Assembly: GCA_964599375.1 (NCBI GenBank)
Contig: CAZREW010000016.1
Span: 12,858-76,857 of the forward strand
Length of the DNA: 64,000 bases
Origin: JAUWCL01 sp964599375
GTDB lineage: Bacteria; Krumholzibacteriota; Krumholzibacteriia; Krumholzibacteriales; Krumholzibacteriaceae
Reading direction: 5' to 3'
Numbering within the stretch: the stretch's first letter is position 1; the number at the start of each line of letters is the position of its first letter. The translations under genes and the position numbers were made by a program. Of the stretch, positions 52,488 through 61,300 are shown piece after piece. The notes beneath the pieces are model-generated. The model did no database searches. It was not told the origin of the DNA and worked only from the letters and a program-made list of their open reading frames with translations.

Positions 52488-54458
52488 ATGGAGCAGAGCA
52501 AAGGCACCGGCAAACTCCCGGCGAACGCCTATCAGGTACTCGGTCCGGGCGAGGAGTACATCCCGTACGTGCCGACCGGCAGGACTATACCGGAGATAAC
52601 TTCCCGCTCGGTCACTCTCGGGCTGTTGATGGCCGTTCTTTTCACCGCCGCCGCCGCCTATCTCGGCCTCAAGATCGGACAGGTATTCGAGGCTGCCATC
52701 CCGATCTCCATACTCGCAGTAGGAATAGGCGGGCTGTTCGCGAGGCGCTCGACGATACTCGAGAACGTCATCGTCCAGTCGATAGGTTCTGCGTCCGGGG
52801 TCGTAGTGGCCGGGATGATCTTCACTCTGCCGGCTATCTTTATCCTCGATCTCGAGCTGAAATACTACCAGACCTTCATAGCTGCGATGCTCGGTGGATT
52901 CCTGGGGATACTTTTTATCGTCCCGCTGAGGCGATATTTCGTCAAGGAGCAGCACGGCCAGTTGCCGTTCCCCGAGGGGACGGCGATAACCGAGGTGCTC
53001 GTCACCGGCGAGGCTGGAGGAGAGCAGGCCAAGGTTCTGATCAAGGCCGCGGTGATCGCGGGGCTTTACGATTTCTGCATCGCCACGTTCGGGCTCTGGC
53101 GCGAGGTCATATCTACGCGCGTGCTGCCGCCGCTGGCCGCCGTCGCTGACAAGGCCAAGCTAGTGGTCAAGGTCAACGCCGGAGCTGCCGTGATGGGGCT
53201 CGGATATATCATCGGGCTGCGCTACGCGACCATAATCGCCGCGGGAAGCTTTCTGTCGTGGCTCGTCCTGATACCGGCCGTCTATTATTTCGGTCAGAAC
53301 ATCCCCAATCCGCTTTCCCCGGGCGATGTGCCGATCGCGCAGATGACCCCTGAGCTCATCTTCACGAACTACGTGCGCCACATAGGTATCGGCGGCATAG
53401 CCGTCGCCGGCATCATAGGGATAATAAAGAACATCAAGATCATCGTCTCGTCGTTCAGCGTCGGTATCAGGCAGATGTTCGCCGGGAAGGGCCAGGCGGA
53501 CGAGAAGACCGAACGCGTCGATACCGACATGCCGATGTCGTCGGTCGTCTTCCTGCTTACGGTCACGCTGATCGCCGTCCTTCTCTTCTTCGGGTTCGGC
53601 GTAGTCGATACCTGGGCGATGGCCCTGATCTCGCTCGCCGTCGTGGCTGTCATAAGTTTCCTCTTCACGACGGTCGCGGCGAGGGCGATAGCGATAGTAG
53701 GGGTCAATCCGGTGTCTGGCATGACGCTGATGACGCTGATACTGTCGAGCATCGTGCTCGTGAAGGCGGGACTCTCCGGGCCTTCCGGGATGGTCGCCGC
53801 GCTCATCATAGGGGGGGTCGTCTGCACCGCACTTTCCACTGCGGGCGCATTCATAAGCGACCTGAAGGTAGGGTACTGGCTTGGCTCGACTCCGAGAAAG
53901 CAGGAGCAGTACAAGTTTCTCGGCATCCTCGTCGCCGCGGCGAGTGTCACGGGCGTGATCATGCTGCTTAACAAGGTCTATGGCTTTTCAGGCGAGGGAG
54001 CGCTGGCGGCGCCGCAGGCGAACGCGATGGCGGCGGTGATCCGGACGCTGATGTCGGACTCCAGCGCGCCATGGGGCCTGTATATAGCGGGCGGATTCAT
54101 GGCGATAATCCTCGAGTTTCTGAAGATATCGCCACTGGCGTTCGCGCTCGGCATGTACCTGCCGATAGAGCTCAACACACCGATACTCGTCGGTGGGATC
54201 ATATCCCACTTCGTCATAAAGAGCAGCGGCGACGCCGAGATCAGCGCGCGGCGCAAGGAACGGGGCACCCTGATCGCTTCTGGATTCATAGCGGGAGGCG
54301 CGCTGATGGGCGTGGTCAGCGCCCTGATCGCACTGCCCGGCTGGGACGAGGTCGTCCATACGGGGCTTGGCGAGACATGGTTCGGGGAGGTTCTCAGCGT
54401 GATACTCTTCACGGGGCTCTGCCTCTATGTCTATTGGGATTCCAAGAGGGCAGCGTAA
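52488..54458 (+). CDS. OPT-family oligopeptide/metal transporter
   Basis: 656 residues with about 15 TM helices. OPT signatures: EEYIPYVPTGRTIPEITSRSV near the N-terminus, TAAAAYLGLKIGQVFEAAIPISIL, the LPFPEGTAITEVL motif (about 161-173), then VGVNPVSGMTLMTLILSS and FALGMYLPIELNTPILVGG. This is the prokaryotic OPT type that transports small peptides or metal-chelating peptides with protons. ATG 52488 follows AGGTAAGGAGGAGCG. It may supply amino acids, as do the NSS and AGCS proteins. A methyltransferase gene starts 70 bp downstream. Confidence 0.93.
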   Translation: MEQSKGTGKLPANAYQVLGPGEEYIPYVPTGRTIPEITSRSVTLGLLMAVLFTAAAAYLGLKIGQVFEAAIPISILAVGIGGLFARRSTILENVIVQSIGSASGVVVAGMIFTLPAIFILDLELKYYQTFIAAMLGGFLGILFIVPLRRYFVKEQHGQLPFPEGTAITEVLVTGEAGGEQAKVLIKAAVIAGLYDFCIATFGLWREVISTRVLPPLAAVADKAKLVVKVNAGAAVMGLGYIIGLRYATIIAAGSFLSWLVLIPAVYYFGQNIPNPLSPGDVPIAQMTPELIFTNYVRHIGIGGIAVAGIIGIIKNIKIIVSSFSVGIRQMFAGKGQADEKTERVDTDMPMSSVVFLLTVTLIAVLLFFGFGVVDTWAMALISLAVVAVISFLFTTVAARAIAIVGVNPVSGMTLMTLILSSIVLVKAGLSGPSGMVAALIIGGVVCTALSTAGAFISDLKVGYWLGSTPRKQEQYKFLGILVAAASVTGVIMLLNKVYGFSGEGALAAPQANAMAAVIRTLMSDSSAPWGLYIAGGFMAIILEFLKISPLAFALGMYLPIELNTPILVGGIISHFVIKSSGDAEISARRKERGTLIASGFIAGGALMGVVSALIALPGWDEVVHTGLGETWFGEVLSVILFTGLCLYVYWDSKRAA

Positions 54459-54528
54459 GGGCGGGATGACCTCCGGGCCGGACCGCGCCGGCCACCGGAG
54501 ATGACGAGACGACAAGAGGGATGTGACC

Positions 54529-55350
54529 GTGGCCGGACTCCTGGCAAGGATCATATACGCCTTCGACCGGATACTTCCCGGTCCCAGGGTCGGAGGCAGG
54601 GATTCTCGCGAAGCCTACGCGGAATGGGAGTACGGCATCGGGAAATCCCTTCTCGAGGAGTATTCAGGCTGGTTCGGTTCCCTCGGCGGCAAGAAGGTGC
54701 TGGACATCGGATGCGGCCTCGGCGGGAAATCGGTCGCCTACGCTGAGGAGGGAGCCGCCGTGACGGGTGTCGATCTCGATCCCGTGCACGCGGCCGGCGC
54801 TCTCGATTACTCGAGGAAGAGGAGAAGCCCGATCGAGGTCGTCACAGGCGACGCAGCCGATCTTCCTTTCGTGGAAGGGTCCTTCGACCTGGTCATAGCG
54901 AACGATTCGATGGAACACTTCTCGAGACCCGCCGGGGCACTCGAGGAATTCGCAAGGGTCACCAGGCCTGGTGGATCGGTATTTCTCTTCTTCACGCCGT
55001 GGGGTTCCCCGCTGGCCTCTCACTTATATGACCATATACACACCCCCTGGTGCCATCTCCTCTTCAGCGGCGGGATGCTCGAGCAGCTCCTCGAGCTATC
55101 TCTGAGGCGGCGCGGCGACGAGGACCCGGCTGGCGGGGCGGCGAAGATGATGGAGGACTACCGCTTGTCGAACAACAGGATCGACGTATCCGCTTTCAGG
55201 AGGATGGTCAAGGGGGTCCCGTCGCTCGAGTCCGTCCATGAAGAGCTCAAACCGCCGCGATTCAGGTTCCTGGCGCCATTTACCGCTGTTCCGCGTCTCG
55301 GTGAACTCTTTACAGGAACGGTAGCGGTGTTCCTGCGTAAAAAGGGATGA
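54529..55350 (+). CDS. Class I SAM-dependent methyltransferase
   Basis: 273 residues from GTG 54529, with AAGAGGGATGTGACC upstream; GTG 54523 is possible. The Rossmann motifs are clear: motif I KVLDIGCGLGGKSVAYAEEG, then TGVDLDPVHAAGAL, motif II-like VVTGDAADLPFVEGSFDLVIANDSMEHF and LEEFARVTRPGGSVFLFF. The C-terminal 100 residues include a long SHLYDHIHTPWCHLLFSGGMLEQLLE region seen in small-molecule and lipid methyltransferases, such as UbiG-related ones. The substrate is not assignable. The N-terminal ARIIYAFDRILPG is hydrophobic but probably not a membrane anchor. Confidence 0.9.
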   Translation: MAGLLARIIYAFDRILPGPRVGGRDSREAYAEWEYGIGKSLLEEYSGWFGSLGGKKVLDIGCGLGGKSVAYAEEGAAVTGVDLDPVHAAGALDYSRKRRSPIEVVTGDAADLPFVEGSFDLVIANDSMEHFSRPAGALEEFARVTRPGGSVFLFFTPWGSPLASHLYDHIHTPWCHLLFSGGMLEQLLELSLRRRGDEDPAGGAAKMMEDYRLSNNRIDVSAFRRMVKGVPSLESVHEELKPPRFRFLAPFTAVPRLGELFTGTVAVFLRKKG

Positions 55351-55389
55351 TCTTCGCGGTCTCGCTTCCCCGCGGCGGGGCATTCCGCC

Positions 55390-55418
55390 TTGACTGGGAA
55401 TAGCCGCTGATGTAACTT
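55390..55418 (+). promoter_or_regulatory. Promoter of the lipoprotein/OMP/TPR cassette
   Basis: TTGACT (55390-55395), 17 bp spacer, TAACTT (55413-55418), 42 bases before the ATG at 55460. Confidence 0.55.
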
Positions 55419-55459
55419 CCACACGCGTCCCGTAAAGAGGGGATGAAACGGAAAAGCTG

Positions 55460-56662
55460 ATGAAACGGATATATTCCTCATACGTACCCGCCATAGTCGC
55501 GGCGGTCCTGGCCCTGTCGGCAGGCTGCGGCACCGACGCCGAAGGCCCGGTAACCGTGCCGTTCCATGAATCCGGGTGGTATAGCCCGCAGGCCGGCGAT
55601 ACGGAGAGGTATGTCGATACGCTGCGCAGCATATCGACGATCAAGATACCTTTTGGCATCGGTCACAGTTCGACCCTGAAGCTAGGCGAGATAAAGGGCA
55701 TAGTGTACACGACGCTGCTCATGCAGTTCAGCTATGATTCCCTCGCCGGCTTCGAGGACATGACGGTTGATTCGGTGATCCTCGACCTGCCGGTTATAAC
55801 CGTCCAGGACACGCTTTTTCATCTCGGCGTGACTTTCAACGAGCTGCTCGAAGGCTTTTCAGAGGATGATACGATCACCGCACCGCTGGCTTTCGACCCC
55901 GACCCGATCCCCGGCGCGCACGGCGAGACCGTCCGGGACATAAGCTTCGAACGAACCGAGTTCAGCATCGACAAAACGATAGTGCAGGGCTGGGTGGACG
56001 GGACATCCGATACGTGGCCCTTCGGTATCTCGATCAACTGGGCCGGAGATCCAGATACGCTCGGCCTCATCGAGATGTACTCCCAGAACTTCGGGCGCAA
56101 TCCGCCTCTTATAAGGGTGATATTCGACGGGGGCGCCGAGGTGAACCTTCCGGCGATCGCCGACTACGCGATCACCTCGGACCAGATCACCGTTCTTGCC
56201 GCCGCCGGAGGGGTGGCGCGAAGGCTTTTCTTCGAATTCGACCTGGACGGGGTGCCGGAGCTCGCCACGTTGCACTACTCGGCTCTCGTCTTCCACACGG
56301 ACGGCTCGGCCGGGCTCGGCGCGACGTACGGCGAGCAGTTGCTAGGGTTATCGACGGATTTTTCCTACTATCTCTATGCTCCGGATTCATCAGATCCGGA
56401 CGATCCCGGCATCCTGAAGGGAACGGGCGTTTCTGCCAACCTGCTACCGGTCAATATCGACGCGAAGATAAAGATCCCTCTGGGCCTGTACACTATCGAT
56501 GTCCTGAACGGGACCAGGGTGAACCACGGTCTCGTCCTGCAGTCCGACCTCGAATCTACGAGATACCAGATCCTTGCATTATTCGATCAGGCCGCCGGAG
56601 ATTCGCTCAGGCCTTATATCGAAGTGATATATACGATGCCGACCGAGTTCGGAGGGAAGTGA
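55460..56662 (+). CDS. Large lipoprotein of unknown function, beta-rich
   Basis: 400 residues. Signal MKRIYSSYVPAIVAAVLALS with lipobox SAGC. The mature part has alternating short hydrophobic strands and D/T-rich loops: TVDSVILDLPVITVQDTLFHLGVTF, FSIDKTIVQGWVDG and TWPFGISINWAGDPDTLGLIEMYSQN in the centre, and HGLVLQSDLESTRYQILALFD near the end. The pattern PLIRVIF / PYIEVIYT, where a strand follows a tandem module, resembles carbohydrate-binding DNRLRE-type lipoproteins. The match is loose, so function is unassigned. It overlaps the next gene by one base and has a promoter of its own. Confidence 0.85.
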   Translation: MKRIYSSYVPAIVAAVLALSAGCGTDAEGPVTVPFHESGWYSPQAGDTERYVDTLRSISTIKIPFGIGHSSTLKLGEIKGIVYTTLLMQFSYDSLAGFEDMTVDSVILDLPVITVQDTLFHLGVTFNELLEGFSEDDTITAPLAFDPDPIPGAHGETVRDISFERTEFSIDKTIVQGWVDGTSDTWPFGISINWAGDPDTLGLIEMYSQNFGRNPPLIRVIFDGGAEVNLPAIADYAITSDQITVLAAAGGVARRLFFEFDLDGVPELATLHYSALVFHTDGSAGLGATYGEQLLGLSTDFSYYLYAPDSSDPDDPGILKGTGVSANLLPVNIDAKIKIPLGLYTIDVLNGTRVNHGLVLQSDLESTRYQILALFDQAAGDSLRPYIEVIYTMPTEFGGK

Positions 56663-57867
56663 TGAGGGCACTCGTCCTGCGCGCGGCAGCCATCCTCTTC
56701 CTGATCGCTCCATGCGGGGCCCGGGCCCAGTCGATCTACGGCATGAACTATATAGGCGAAGCGATACACAAGGGTAGTTCCAGGCACCAGGCCCTCGGAT
56801 ACTCGGCGGTCGCCGTCCAGGACACGAGCAATTCGGTGACCCCGAATCCGGCCTCGACGGCCGACCTGACTATGGTCACTCTGACCGTGCAGCAGGTAGT
56901 CAGCGCGAGCAGGGTCTACTATCTCGATTATCTGTCGAAGCAGACCCGTTACCAGGTGCCGGCGTTCACCGCGTCTTTCCCTTTCAGGGAAGGCCTCGTA
57001 GTGACAGCCGGATACAGGACGAGATACTGCGGGAGGGCTGATTTTGCATATCAGCTCGATATAGAGGGCGCCCCTACCGGGTTCCAGAACTACAAGCTCG
57101 ACAGCAATCTCTACACCATCCCGGTGATAGTGGCCTGGAGGCCTCTCAGTACCCTGCGGATCGCGGGCGAGGCGCAGTTCAACTTCGGCTCTATCATCGA
57201 CAGGGTCAATGTCTGGTTCGACGACCTGAACTATCGAAACGTCGACACGAAGCGCATGAGGACATACTCGGGGCCCTCCTGGGGCGCGGCGCTGCTCTGG
57301 GAGGCGCACCCTCGCCTCTGGCTCGGATTGAATATCGACGGAGCGGTAGGTTACGACGTCCGGGAGACCCTGGAGAATACGGCCTCTGTCCTTGATACTT
57401 CATTCACATACGGCTATACCCTGCCCCTCGCCTGGGATGCCGGGCTTGCGGTAAACCCCTTGGGACGGTGGTGGCTCTCCGCCTCGTACTCAATGAGGTC
57501 CGCGGCCGACCCGGTCGGGTATTCCCAGCTCGAGGGAAGTGTGGTGGATGAGAGGCATATAGGTTTCGGAATCGAGCGAAGGGCGGGTATCGAAGGGAAC
57601 GTCCTGGCCAGGATCCCTTTGAGGCTCGGGTTCTATACTGACATATGGAATTACCAGTTCCCGGCCGGACATGATGTAAGGTCGACGTTCCTGACCCTCG
57701 GATCGGCGATACCCATGAAAAACTCGACGGGGGCGATCGATTTCACGCTGGAATTCGGGCGTGTCGGGTCAAAGACCGAGAACTTCGTCCAGGAGAACAT
57801 CTTCAAACTGGGGCTGAGCTTCAGCGTAGCCGAGCCCTGGTCGAGACGCAGCACCGAGAAACATTGA
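56662..57867 (+). CDS. Outer-membrane beta-barrel protein, PorV/UPF0164-like
   Basis: 401 residues from ATG 56662 with GGAGGGAAGT upstream; the frame opens earlier inside the lipoprotein gene but is not native there. Signal peptide 1-23 (LVLRAAAILFLIAPCGARA). The next region (GSSRHQALGYSAVAVQDTSNSVTPNPASTADLT) has the GxA... N-P-A-S/A pattern of FadL/PorV-like barrels. The rest is alternating beta strands ending in aromatic residues (FGSIIDRVNVWFDD, WGAALLWEAHPRLWLGLNIDGA, WLSASYSM). The lipoprotein before and TPR after suggest an envelope complex; transport or secretion is guesswork. Confidence 0.83.
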   Translation: MRALVLRAAAILFLIAPCGARAQSIYGMNYIGEAIHKGSSRHQALGYSAVAVQDTSNSVTPNPASTADLTMVTLTVQQVVSASRVYYLDYLSKQTRYQVPAFTASFPFREGLVVTAGYRTRYCGRADFAYQLDIEGAPTGFQNYKLDSNLYTIPVIVAWRPLSTLRIAGEAQFNFGSIIDRVNVWFDDLNYRNVDTKRMRTYSGPSWGAALLWEAHPRLWLGLNIDGAVGYDVRETLENTASVLDTSFTYGYTLPLAWDAGLAVNPLGRWWLSASYSMRSAADPVGYSQLEGSVVDERHIGFGIERRAGIEGNVLARIPLRLGFYTDIWNYQFPAGHDVRSTFLTLGSAIPMKNSTGAIDFTLEFGRVGSKTENFVQENIFKLGLSFSVAEPWSRRSTEKH

Positions 57868-57881
57868 TAAGGCGTATCGTC

Positions 57882-58616
57882 ATGATGAAAGCAGCGGCAC
57901 TGAGAATAACCGTCCTGATGGGGATCATCTCCAGCGTGGCCATGTTCATACCGGCTGTCGCACCCGGATATCCTTCGGCGGGAGGAAACAGGTACGTGGA
58001 TGATCCAATACCTCAGGGCTCCGGCGAGATGCCACTGTCCCAGCAGCTTGAGGGACTTGGCCCTCTGCCGAGGCTGGCGTACCTGCGCCACCTGCTCGAG
58101 CAGGGGCGGGCGGACGCGGAGGTGATGTTCCAGACCGCGGTCGCGTTCCACGAGCTCGGTGAGACCGACTCGGCCCTGTACTACTATGACAGGACGATCG
58201 CGATAGATCCGAACGATTTCAAATCGTACGTGAACAAGGGCGTTATCTACGATGAAGCAGGCGATTACGCCCGCGCGATCCAGAGCTTCGCGATGGGGGC
58301 GACGCTGAATCCGGAGGATGTCCTGGCTCACTCGCATCTAGCCTTTCTCCTTCACCAGAAAGGTGACAACCGGGCAGCATGGGAACATCTCCATGCGGCC
58401 CTGGAGATCGACCCAGACCATCCGCAGCCCCATTTCTACCTGGCCATCTTCTTCTGGGATGCCAGGATATTCAGGGAGGCGATGAGGGAGTGGGAGACCG
58501 TTATAGACCTGGAGCCCGACGGTTTTCTCGCCATGAAGGCCCGTGACAACATAGTGATGCTCCAGAAGGCTCTCGAGTCTCCCTCTCCGGACGGCGACTG
58601 GAGCCCCGAACGCTGA
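57882..58616 (+). CDS. TPR-repeat periplasmic protein
   Basis: 244 residues from ATG 57882, which has AAGG nine bases upstream; TTG 57864 is an alternative that overlaps the previous stop. Signal-like segment ALRITVLMGIISSVAMFIPAVAPG. Four TPR motifs cover about residues 65-225: DAEVMFQTAVAFHELGETDSALYYYDRTIAIDP, FKSYVNKGVIYDEAGDYARAIQSF, VLAHSHLAFLLHQKGDNRAAWEHL and PHFYLAIFFWDARIFREAMREWETVI. Scaffold role is likely. Its position behind the lipoprotein and OMP genes suggests one envelope complex. Confidence 0.85.
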   Translation: MMKAAALRITVLMGIISSVAMFIPAVAPGYPSAGGNRYVDDPIPQGSGEMPLSQQLEGLGPLPRLAYLRHLLEQGRADAEVMFQTAVAFHELGETDSALYYYDRTIAIDPNDFKSYVNKGVIYDEAGDYARAIQSFAMGATLNPEDVLAHSHLAFLLHQKGDNRAAWEHLHAALEIDPDHPQPHFYLAIFFWDARIFREAMREWETVIDLEPDGFLAMKARDNIVMLQKALESPSPDGDWSPER

Positions 58617-58629
58617 TCCAATCTTCAAC

Positions 58630-58658
58630 TTGACAGTCAAGGCCGCTTTTTCTAGATT
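58630..58658 (+). promoter_or_regulatory. Consensus promoter for the TPR lipoprotein
   Basis: TTGACA (58630-58635), exactly 17 bp, TAGATT (58653-58658), 69 bases before GTG 58727. Confidence 0.85.
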
Positions 58659-58726
58659 TAAGCTGGGTAAGGGTAAGATCGGCATGAAATTCGAATTATG
58701 AATCCTGCACTTGAAAGGAAGGCAAC

Positions 58727-59893
58727 GTGAAAAGAATCCTGACTATTGTGGCCGTGCTGGCAGTCTCGGCCCTGACAGGCTGCTCATCCGGTGGAGGCGG
58801 GACCTCCGTTGAGACCGGAGCGGCGCCACATGATTCCAGATCGACGACCGATTCACAGGGATTCCAGCGCAATCTCGGCCCGGCCGAGATAGCCTATCAG
58901 TCGGCGAAGCAGTTCATGGCTGCGGGTAACTACACCGAAGCGATCTCAAATCTCGAAAAGGCGGTATCGATAAAGCCGACCTATCTCGAAGCGTGGTCCG
59001 ACCTGGGGAGGGCATATACAGATAGAAAGGATTACGAGAAAGGGATCGCCGCATACCAGAAGGCCCTCGAGCTTTCCCCCGGTAACGAACCGCTCATAGC
59101 CTCGATCGGATATAACTACCTAAATCTCGAAGACTTAGACAATGCCGAGAAATACTATCTGATGCTTGTCGAAGATGATTCTCTCAATTATAACGGCAAT
59201 GTAAATCTTGCCTTCATCTCTCAGAGGCGTGACGATACTCGGGGAGCGATAAAATATTACGAGCGGGCCCTTAAGGCCAATCCCGGAGACGCGACGACGA
59301 TGGGGACACTCGCCTCACTGTACGACCAGCTCGATAATAAGGAAAAAAAGTACATGTATCTCAATATGGCGATAGAGGCCGCTCCGGAGAACCACCAGTT
59401 CAAGAAACAGCTGGCCAGAGCTTATTTCAGCGAGAAGGATTACGTCAACGCCATCCCTCTGTACGAATCGCTCGTCCAGGAATATCCGGATGACGCCAGC
59501 TTTCACCAGAGGCTCGGATTCGCGATGTCGCAGACCGACAGAAAGGCGGAGGCTCCGGCTGAGCTGGAGAAGTCCATAGAGCTGAGCGGCGGCGACGCGT
59601 TCACTTATGCGATTCTTGCTAAGATCTACAACGAGAACAGCATGTATCAGAAAGCGGCGGATGCTGCGAAAGCGGGCCTTGCCCTGAACGGCGGGGAAGT
59701 CGCGTTCCTGAACTACCAGTGGGGAGAGGCCCTCTCGAAGATGAACGATTATGAGGGCGCGATCGCGAAATTCGAGAAGGTCGCGGGTATGGGAGACGCT
59801 CTCTGGTCCGGTCCGGCCGCAAAGCAGGTAGACCGCCAGCAGAAGCTGATCAAGATACGGGAGGCCAAGAAGGAGCAGGAACAGTACGAATAG
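58727..59893 (+). CDS. Lipoprotein with about nine TPR repeats
   Basis: 388 residues from GTG 58727, with GAAAGGAAGGCAAC upstream. Lipobox TGCSSG after a TIVAVLAVSAL signal. A Ser/Gly/Thr-rich linker of about 40 residues precedes TPRs from about residue 55 to 385 (AYQSAKQFMAAGNYTEAISNLEKAVSIKP, WSDLGRAYTDRKDYEKGIAAYQKALELSP and similar). It ends in a K/E-rich helix (LIKIREAKKEQEQYE). Lipid-anchored TPR proteins act as assembly scaffolds (BamD- or PilF-like). This one is not either by visible motifs. Strong promoter and terminator make it a single-gene unit. Confidence 0.88.
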   Translation: MKRILTIVAVLAVSALTGCSSGGGGTSVETGAAPHDSRSTTDSQGFQRNLGPAEIAYQSAKQFMAAGNYTEAISNLEKAVSIKPTYLEAWSDLGRAYTDRKDYEKGIAAYQKALELSPGNEPLIASIGYNYLNLEDLDNAEKYYLMLVEDDSLNYNGNVNLAFISQRRDDTRGAIKYYERALKANPGDATTMGTLASLYDQLDNKEKKYMYLNMAIEAAPENHQFKKQLARAYFSEKDYVNAIPLYESLVQEYPDDASFHQRLGFAMSQTDRKAEAPAELEKSIELSGGDAFTYAILAKIYNENSMYQKAADAAKAGLALNGGEVAFLNYQWGEALSKMNDYEGAIAKFEKVAGMGDALWSGPAAKQVDRQQKLIKIREAKKEQEQYE

Positions 59894-59930
59894 AACTTGT
59901 CCTGGTCCTGAAAACCGTTGCTCATTCCGG

Positions 59931-59967
59931 AGCCTCCCCGAAAAGCGGGGAGGCTTCGTCTTTTTAA
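59931..59967 (+). terminator. Rho-independent terminator after the TPR lipoprotein
   Basis: 10 bp stem AGCCTCCCCG / CGGGGAGGCT with an AAAAG loop, followed by TCGTCTTTTTAA. Confidence 0.88.
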
Positions 59968-59985
59968 TAGACGGAGGTGAGATCG

Positions 59986-60606
59986 ATGGTCCCTTCCGGG
60001 AAGACGCGCAGGCGCCGTCCGGGAGTGCCGTTGGCAGTGCTCATCATCCTGATGTTCGCCGCAACGGTTCCCGTTACAGCCGCCGATACCGATGCCGTAC
60101 CTGACTTGTCAGTCCACACTCAGCAGCAATCTCAGACCGTCCCCTCAGCGACATCCGAAAAAGAGGAAGGCCCGGAGGCGCCCGACGCCCCGAGGGTCGT
60201 GATCGTCCTAGAGGACGGAGGCGAGATCGTGATGGAGCTTCTTCCGAAGGAAGCGCCCATCGCGGTCGAGCGGTTCACCACGCTGGTCAAGGAAGGCTTT
60301 TACGACGGACTCAAGTTCCACAGGGTCGAGTCCTGGCTGATCCAGACCGGCAAGAAGGAGACGAAGCTCGAGCCTATCGAGGGTGAGATGTTCTCTCAGA
60401 ACCTCAAGCACGAAAAGGGGATGGTCGGCATGGCCCGCTATCCTGACGACTATGATTCCGCCACGACGCAGTTCTACATCCTGAAGGAGTGCAAAAACGT
60501 GCTTAACGGCGAGTATACCATCTTCGCCTGTGTCGTCGATGGGATGGATGTAGTGATGAACGTCAAGAAAGGAGACGAGATAAAGGAGATCAGGTTCGTG
60601 GAATAG
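59986..60606 (+). CDS. Secreted or membrane-anchored cyclophilin-type peptidyl-prolyl isomerase
   Basis: 206 residues from ATG 59986, with GACGGAGGTGAGATCG upstream; GTG 59977 is an alternative. Basic N-terminus then hydrophobic segment PLAVLIILMFAATVPVTAA, signal or anchor. Linker rich in D, S and E to about residue 70, then a cyclophilin domain: VVIVLEDGGEIVMELLPKEAP, RFTTLVKEGFYDGLKFHRV, LIQTGKK, MVGMARYPDDYDSATTQFYI, LNGEYTIFACVVDGMDVVM. The PPIase active-site Phe and Gln (FHR, QFYI) are present. It catalyses cis-trans proline isomerisation in the periplasm. Confidence 0.92.
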   Translation: MVPSGKTRRRRPGVPLAVLIILMFAATVPVTAADTDAVPDLSVHTQQQSQTVPSATSEKEEGPEAPDAPRVVIVLEDGGEIVMELLPKEAPIAVERFTTLVKEGFYDGLKFHRVESWLIQTGKKETKLEPIEGEMFSQNLKHEKGMVGMARYPDDYDSATTQFYILKECKNVLNGEYTIFACVVDGMDVVMNVKKGDEIKEIRFVE

Positions 60607-60680
60607 GCGGCGGGCCGCGAGCCGCCACTGACCTGTTCCGGCTCGAGGGGGATTATTATTTCCGTCCGATGCGGCCAGGC

Positions 60681-60712
60681 ACTTGACCTGGGAGGCTTCG
60701 TTCAAGTATATA
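60681..60712 (+). promoter_or_regulatory. Promoter with an overlapping dyad in front of the Rrf2 regulator
   Basis: TTGACC (60683-60688), 18 bp spacer, TATATA (60707-60712). An inverted repeat ACTTGA (60681-60686) and TCAAGT (60702-60707) spans the -35 box and spacer, a plausible operator for the encoded Rrf2 protein. Confidence 0.65.
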
Positions 60713-60755
60713 TATATGGCTGCGAGTGATGTCTGGACCGTAACATTAAGGACGG

Positions 60756-61199
60756 ATGATGCGTTTTACCGCGATGTTCAGGTATGGCCTCAGGGCCCTG
60801 GCTGTAATGTCCGACAGGTACGGCGGGCAGCCGGTATCGGCAAAGGAGATATCGGAGCGGGAGGATATCTCGTCGAGCTTTCTCGAGCAGCTTCTCGCCC
60901 ACCTTCGGAGACATGACTTGATCGTAGGAGTGAGGGGGCCGGGAGGAGGCTTCAGGCTCAAGAGACCTCCCGAGGAGATAAGGATCGCCGACGTGGTGGA
61001 GGCGCTCGAAGGGCCGTTCTACGTTTCCAGCTGCCTCAGCGGGGACTCTGAGAGAGACCTGGAGATCCCATGCGACAAGTTCGATGACTGTACCGTAGTG
61101 CCGATACTCAAGCGGCTCGAGACGGATATAACGAACGTCCTCTCATCGTACAGCCTGTCCGACATCCAGATGCTTTTTGATCAGGAAAAGCCCGGCTGA
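60756..61199 (+). CDS. Rrf2-family transcriptional regulator with three cysteines
   Basis: 147 residues (ATG 60756 or 60759). Rrf2 winged helix: TAMFRYGLRALAVMSDRYGG, VSAKEISEREDISSSFLEQLLAHLRRHDLIVGVRGPGGGFRL, with the wing at GVRGPGGG. Cysteines 93, 106 and 112 (SSC, IPC, DDC) sit in the loop that binds an Fe-S cluster in IscR; the spacing is longer than IscR's C-x5-C-x5-C. The adjacent cysteine desulfurase gene supports a role in iron-sulfur homeostasis. Other Rrf2 members such as CymR and NsrR remain possible. A dyad in its promoter suggests autoregulation. Confidence 0.92.
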   Translation: MMRFTAMFRYGLRALAVMSDRYGGQPVSAKEISEREDISSSFLEQLLAHLRRHDLIVGVRGPGGGFRLKRPPEEIRIADVVEALEGPFYVSSCLSGDSERDLEIPCDKFDDCTVVPILKRLETDITNVLSSYSLSDIQMLFDQEKPG

Positions 61200-61300
61200 C
61201 AGCGCTTCAGCGTCCATGCTACCGGGATAAGCGTTCAGGGCTCGAGGCTGTCCCGGGCGTGTCGCACCGTATGAAATCCGCTACTGGAGATAATCACGAT

